This document shows, one piece after another, positions 62,662 through 64,000 of a stretch of 64,000 bases of DNA. A model generated the notes under the pieces. It saw only the letters and a program-made list of their open reading frames with translations. It did not search any database and was not told where the DNA came from. Source of the stretch: Coriaria nepalensis (lineage: Eukaryota; Streptophyta; Magnoliopsida; Cucurbitales; Coriariaceae); NCBI GenBank assembly GCA_027186245.1, contig CP114487.1, forward strand, positions 8,675,001 through 8,739,000, given 5' to 3'. The position numbers were made by a program, and so were the translations under genes. The stretch's first letter is position 1. Every line of letters begins with the position of its first letter.

Positions 62662-63975
62662 ATGCCGGCATTGGACGTAATCGATTCGTTCCTCTTCTCC
62701 CTGAGCAGAATTTTCTGTAGTCCCCTCGCTGTTTTCGTTCAGATCCAGGTCTGTAACGCGATTGAATTTACTTACTCACACCTTATGCTACTTTGTTTAG
62801 ATCCATGTTTGTTTGTTTTCCTGGAAAGTTTGACTGAAATTTGAGTAGTAGGAAATTCTGTTATATTCATATCTAGTTCAATCCTCTGTTGAAAAAAAAA
62901 TAAAACTAAAAAGATAATGTACTTAGTAATTTGCTAACCTCAGTTGGTTTCTTGGAATTCCTTTTTTGGTTTCTTGAGTTTTTATTTGGCTTGTAAGCAG
63001 GGTTGGACGGTGGAGATTGAATTTTGCATTTATTTTGCTAGTGATTTTTACCTTCTTTGTTTTCCGTAGCTGAATCAGACAAGCCAAAAGATTTTTTTAT
63101 ATAAATGTTTGTTCCTTTTACTATGGGGTGAGAACACTTGATATCTCTGACTACTGTTATTAAGAAGATAAACTTAAAAATCCGGTCTCTTCTGAGAAGT
63201 TTCGTGCTAAGTTGGGATGATTAAGGACTCATTTTAATTTTTACCTCCAGAGTAACCACATTCTTCTTTTTGGTAGTGTATCAATAGACTGGGAGCACTT
63301 GAGAATTTGTCTCCAAACTTGATCTGAAATTGGGGTTTTATTTATTTATTTTTTTCCTTTGGGGGTGGGGATGGGATAATTCTGTGAAGCTCAAGTCCAG
63401 CCCGTAATATAATATTATTACAGTGAAAGGAAAGTACAGGTACTGGTTATGTGAAGTTTCATCTCTAAAACAAGCCTTAGCTGTTATTTGTGTCCGTTTC
63501 TAATATGAATTGATTCTCCTCACCCTTATCAAATTCTCATTAATTTTCTAGGGAGCTCTTATGCACTTCATCTGTAATAAAATTGTGAATGTGTGTTTTT
63601 TTTTTCTTTTTAGGGATGGGTAATTTGCTTATTACTTGCTTTCGGCTGGGTTTGTGCGGCTTATGTCAGGTATGCAATTTTGCTGTATATTGATTTGACA
63701 TTTTCTCCAATTAGATGACTCCTCTCTTGTTGGTCTTATATGGAAATTTCCATTTACTAGATCATATTTGTTTTTTAATATTTCCCATCTGTTCTCTCAG
63801 GAATAGGGAGATGAAGCAAATTAAGGCGGGTATAAAAGATGGAAATAGCTTTGCTTTTCTTTGTCATGATATCACTGAACTTGAGCACTCGAAGCAGGCC
63901 AATCTACCAAGGGTGTCAGTTGTTATGCCATTAAAGGGGTTTGGTGAACACAATTTACATAATTGGCAAAGTCAG
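62662..63975 (+). CDS. GCS: Ceramide glucosyltransferase, 5' part (first three exons)
   Basis: Endomembrane glycosyltransferase (GT21) that transfers glucose from UDP-glucose to ceramide, making glucosylceramide for plasma membrane and tonoplast. Exons: 62662-62748, 63614-63669, 63801-63975, running off the right edge in frame; 106 codons are visible. The protein starts MPALDVIDSFLFSLSRIFCS, has an N-terminal membrane segment built across exons 1-2 (GWVICLLLAFGWVCAAYV), then ITELEHSKQANLPRVSVVMP and LKGFGEHNLHNWQSQ, the beginning of the GT-A catalytic domain; the D1-D2-D3-QxxRW active-site residues lie outside. Matches Arabidopsis At2g19880 as I recall it. Intron 1 is long (865 bp). No defect is seen. 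Confidence 0.93.
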
Positions 63976-64000
63976 GTAAGACCCTTCTGTCATTTCTGAC

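Overview
This window is nuclear DNA from a flowering plant, most likely a eudicot. Intergenic DNA is very AT-rich, genes carry short GT-AG introns, the proteins belong to plant families (profilin, MKK6, pectinesterase, DTX/MATE carrier, HXK1-type hexokinase, subfamily XI LRR receptor kinase, ceramide glucosyltransferase), and the gaps hold LTR-retrotransposon, hAT and MITE debris plus many microsatellites. No bacterial features, tRNA, rRNA or CRISPR were seen. The species cannot be named from the sequence alone. Exon borders were placed by eye from GT-AG sites, reading frame and remembered family sequences.

Layout. 1-650: last two exons of a profilin gene. 1600-3699: an intact eight-exon MKK6-type MAP kinase kinase, with mitosis-type AACGG cores upstream. 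6885-7649: OXS3-like serine-rich protein. 8940-9210: copia tail. 10191-10427: a 78-residue conserved plant protein. 12.0-13.9 kb: decayed hAT transposase. 15853-18020: five-exon pectin methylesterase. 18.5-28.5 kb: a transposon block holding a copia RT fragment (minus), an internally deleted gypsy element (minus) and a nearly full-length but nonsense-ridden copia element (plus). 32950-34581: intronless MATE transporter (minus). 34.8-49.9 kb: gene-poor DNA. 49955-53332: nine-exon hexokinase. 54165-57512: two-exon LRR receptor kinase (minus). 59265-60290: 3-hydroxyisobutyrate dehydrogenase-like gene (minus), with a truncated tandem pseudogene at 60440-61019. 61461-62069: TIM17-type gene with two in-frame stops (minus). 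62662-63975: first three exons of ceramide glucosyltransferase, leaving the window.

The genes are independent housekeeping, signalling and cell-wall loci and do not form a pathway or cluster. I found no convincing new biological system. The points most worth a second look are the TIM17 copy broken by two stops, a 102-bp element duplicated upstream of two neighbouring minus-strand genes, the AACGG/MSA-like cores before MKK6, the gypsy element whose protease is joined directly to LTR sequence, and the nonsense pattern in the copia element, which fits cytosine deamination.
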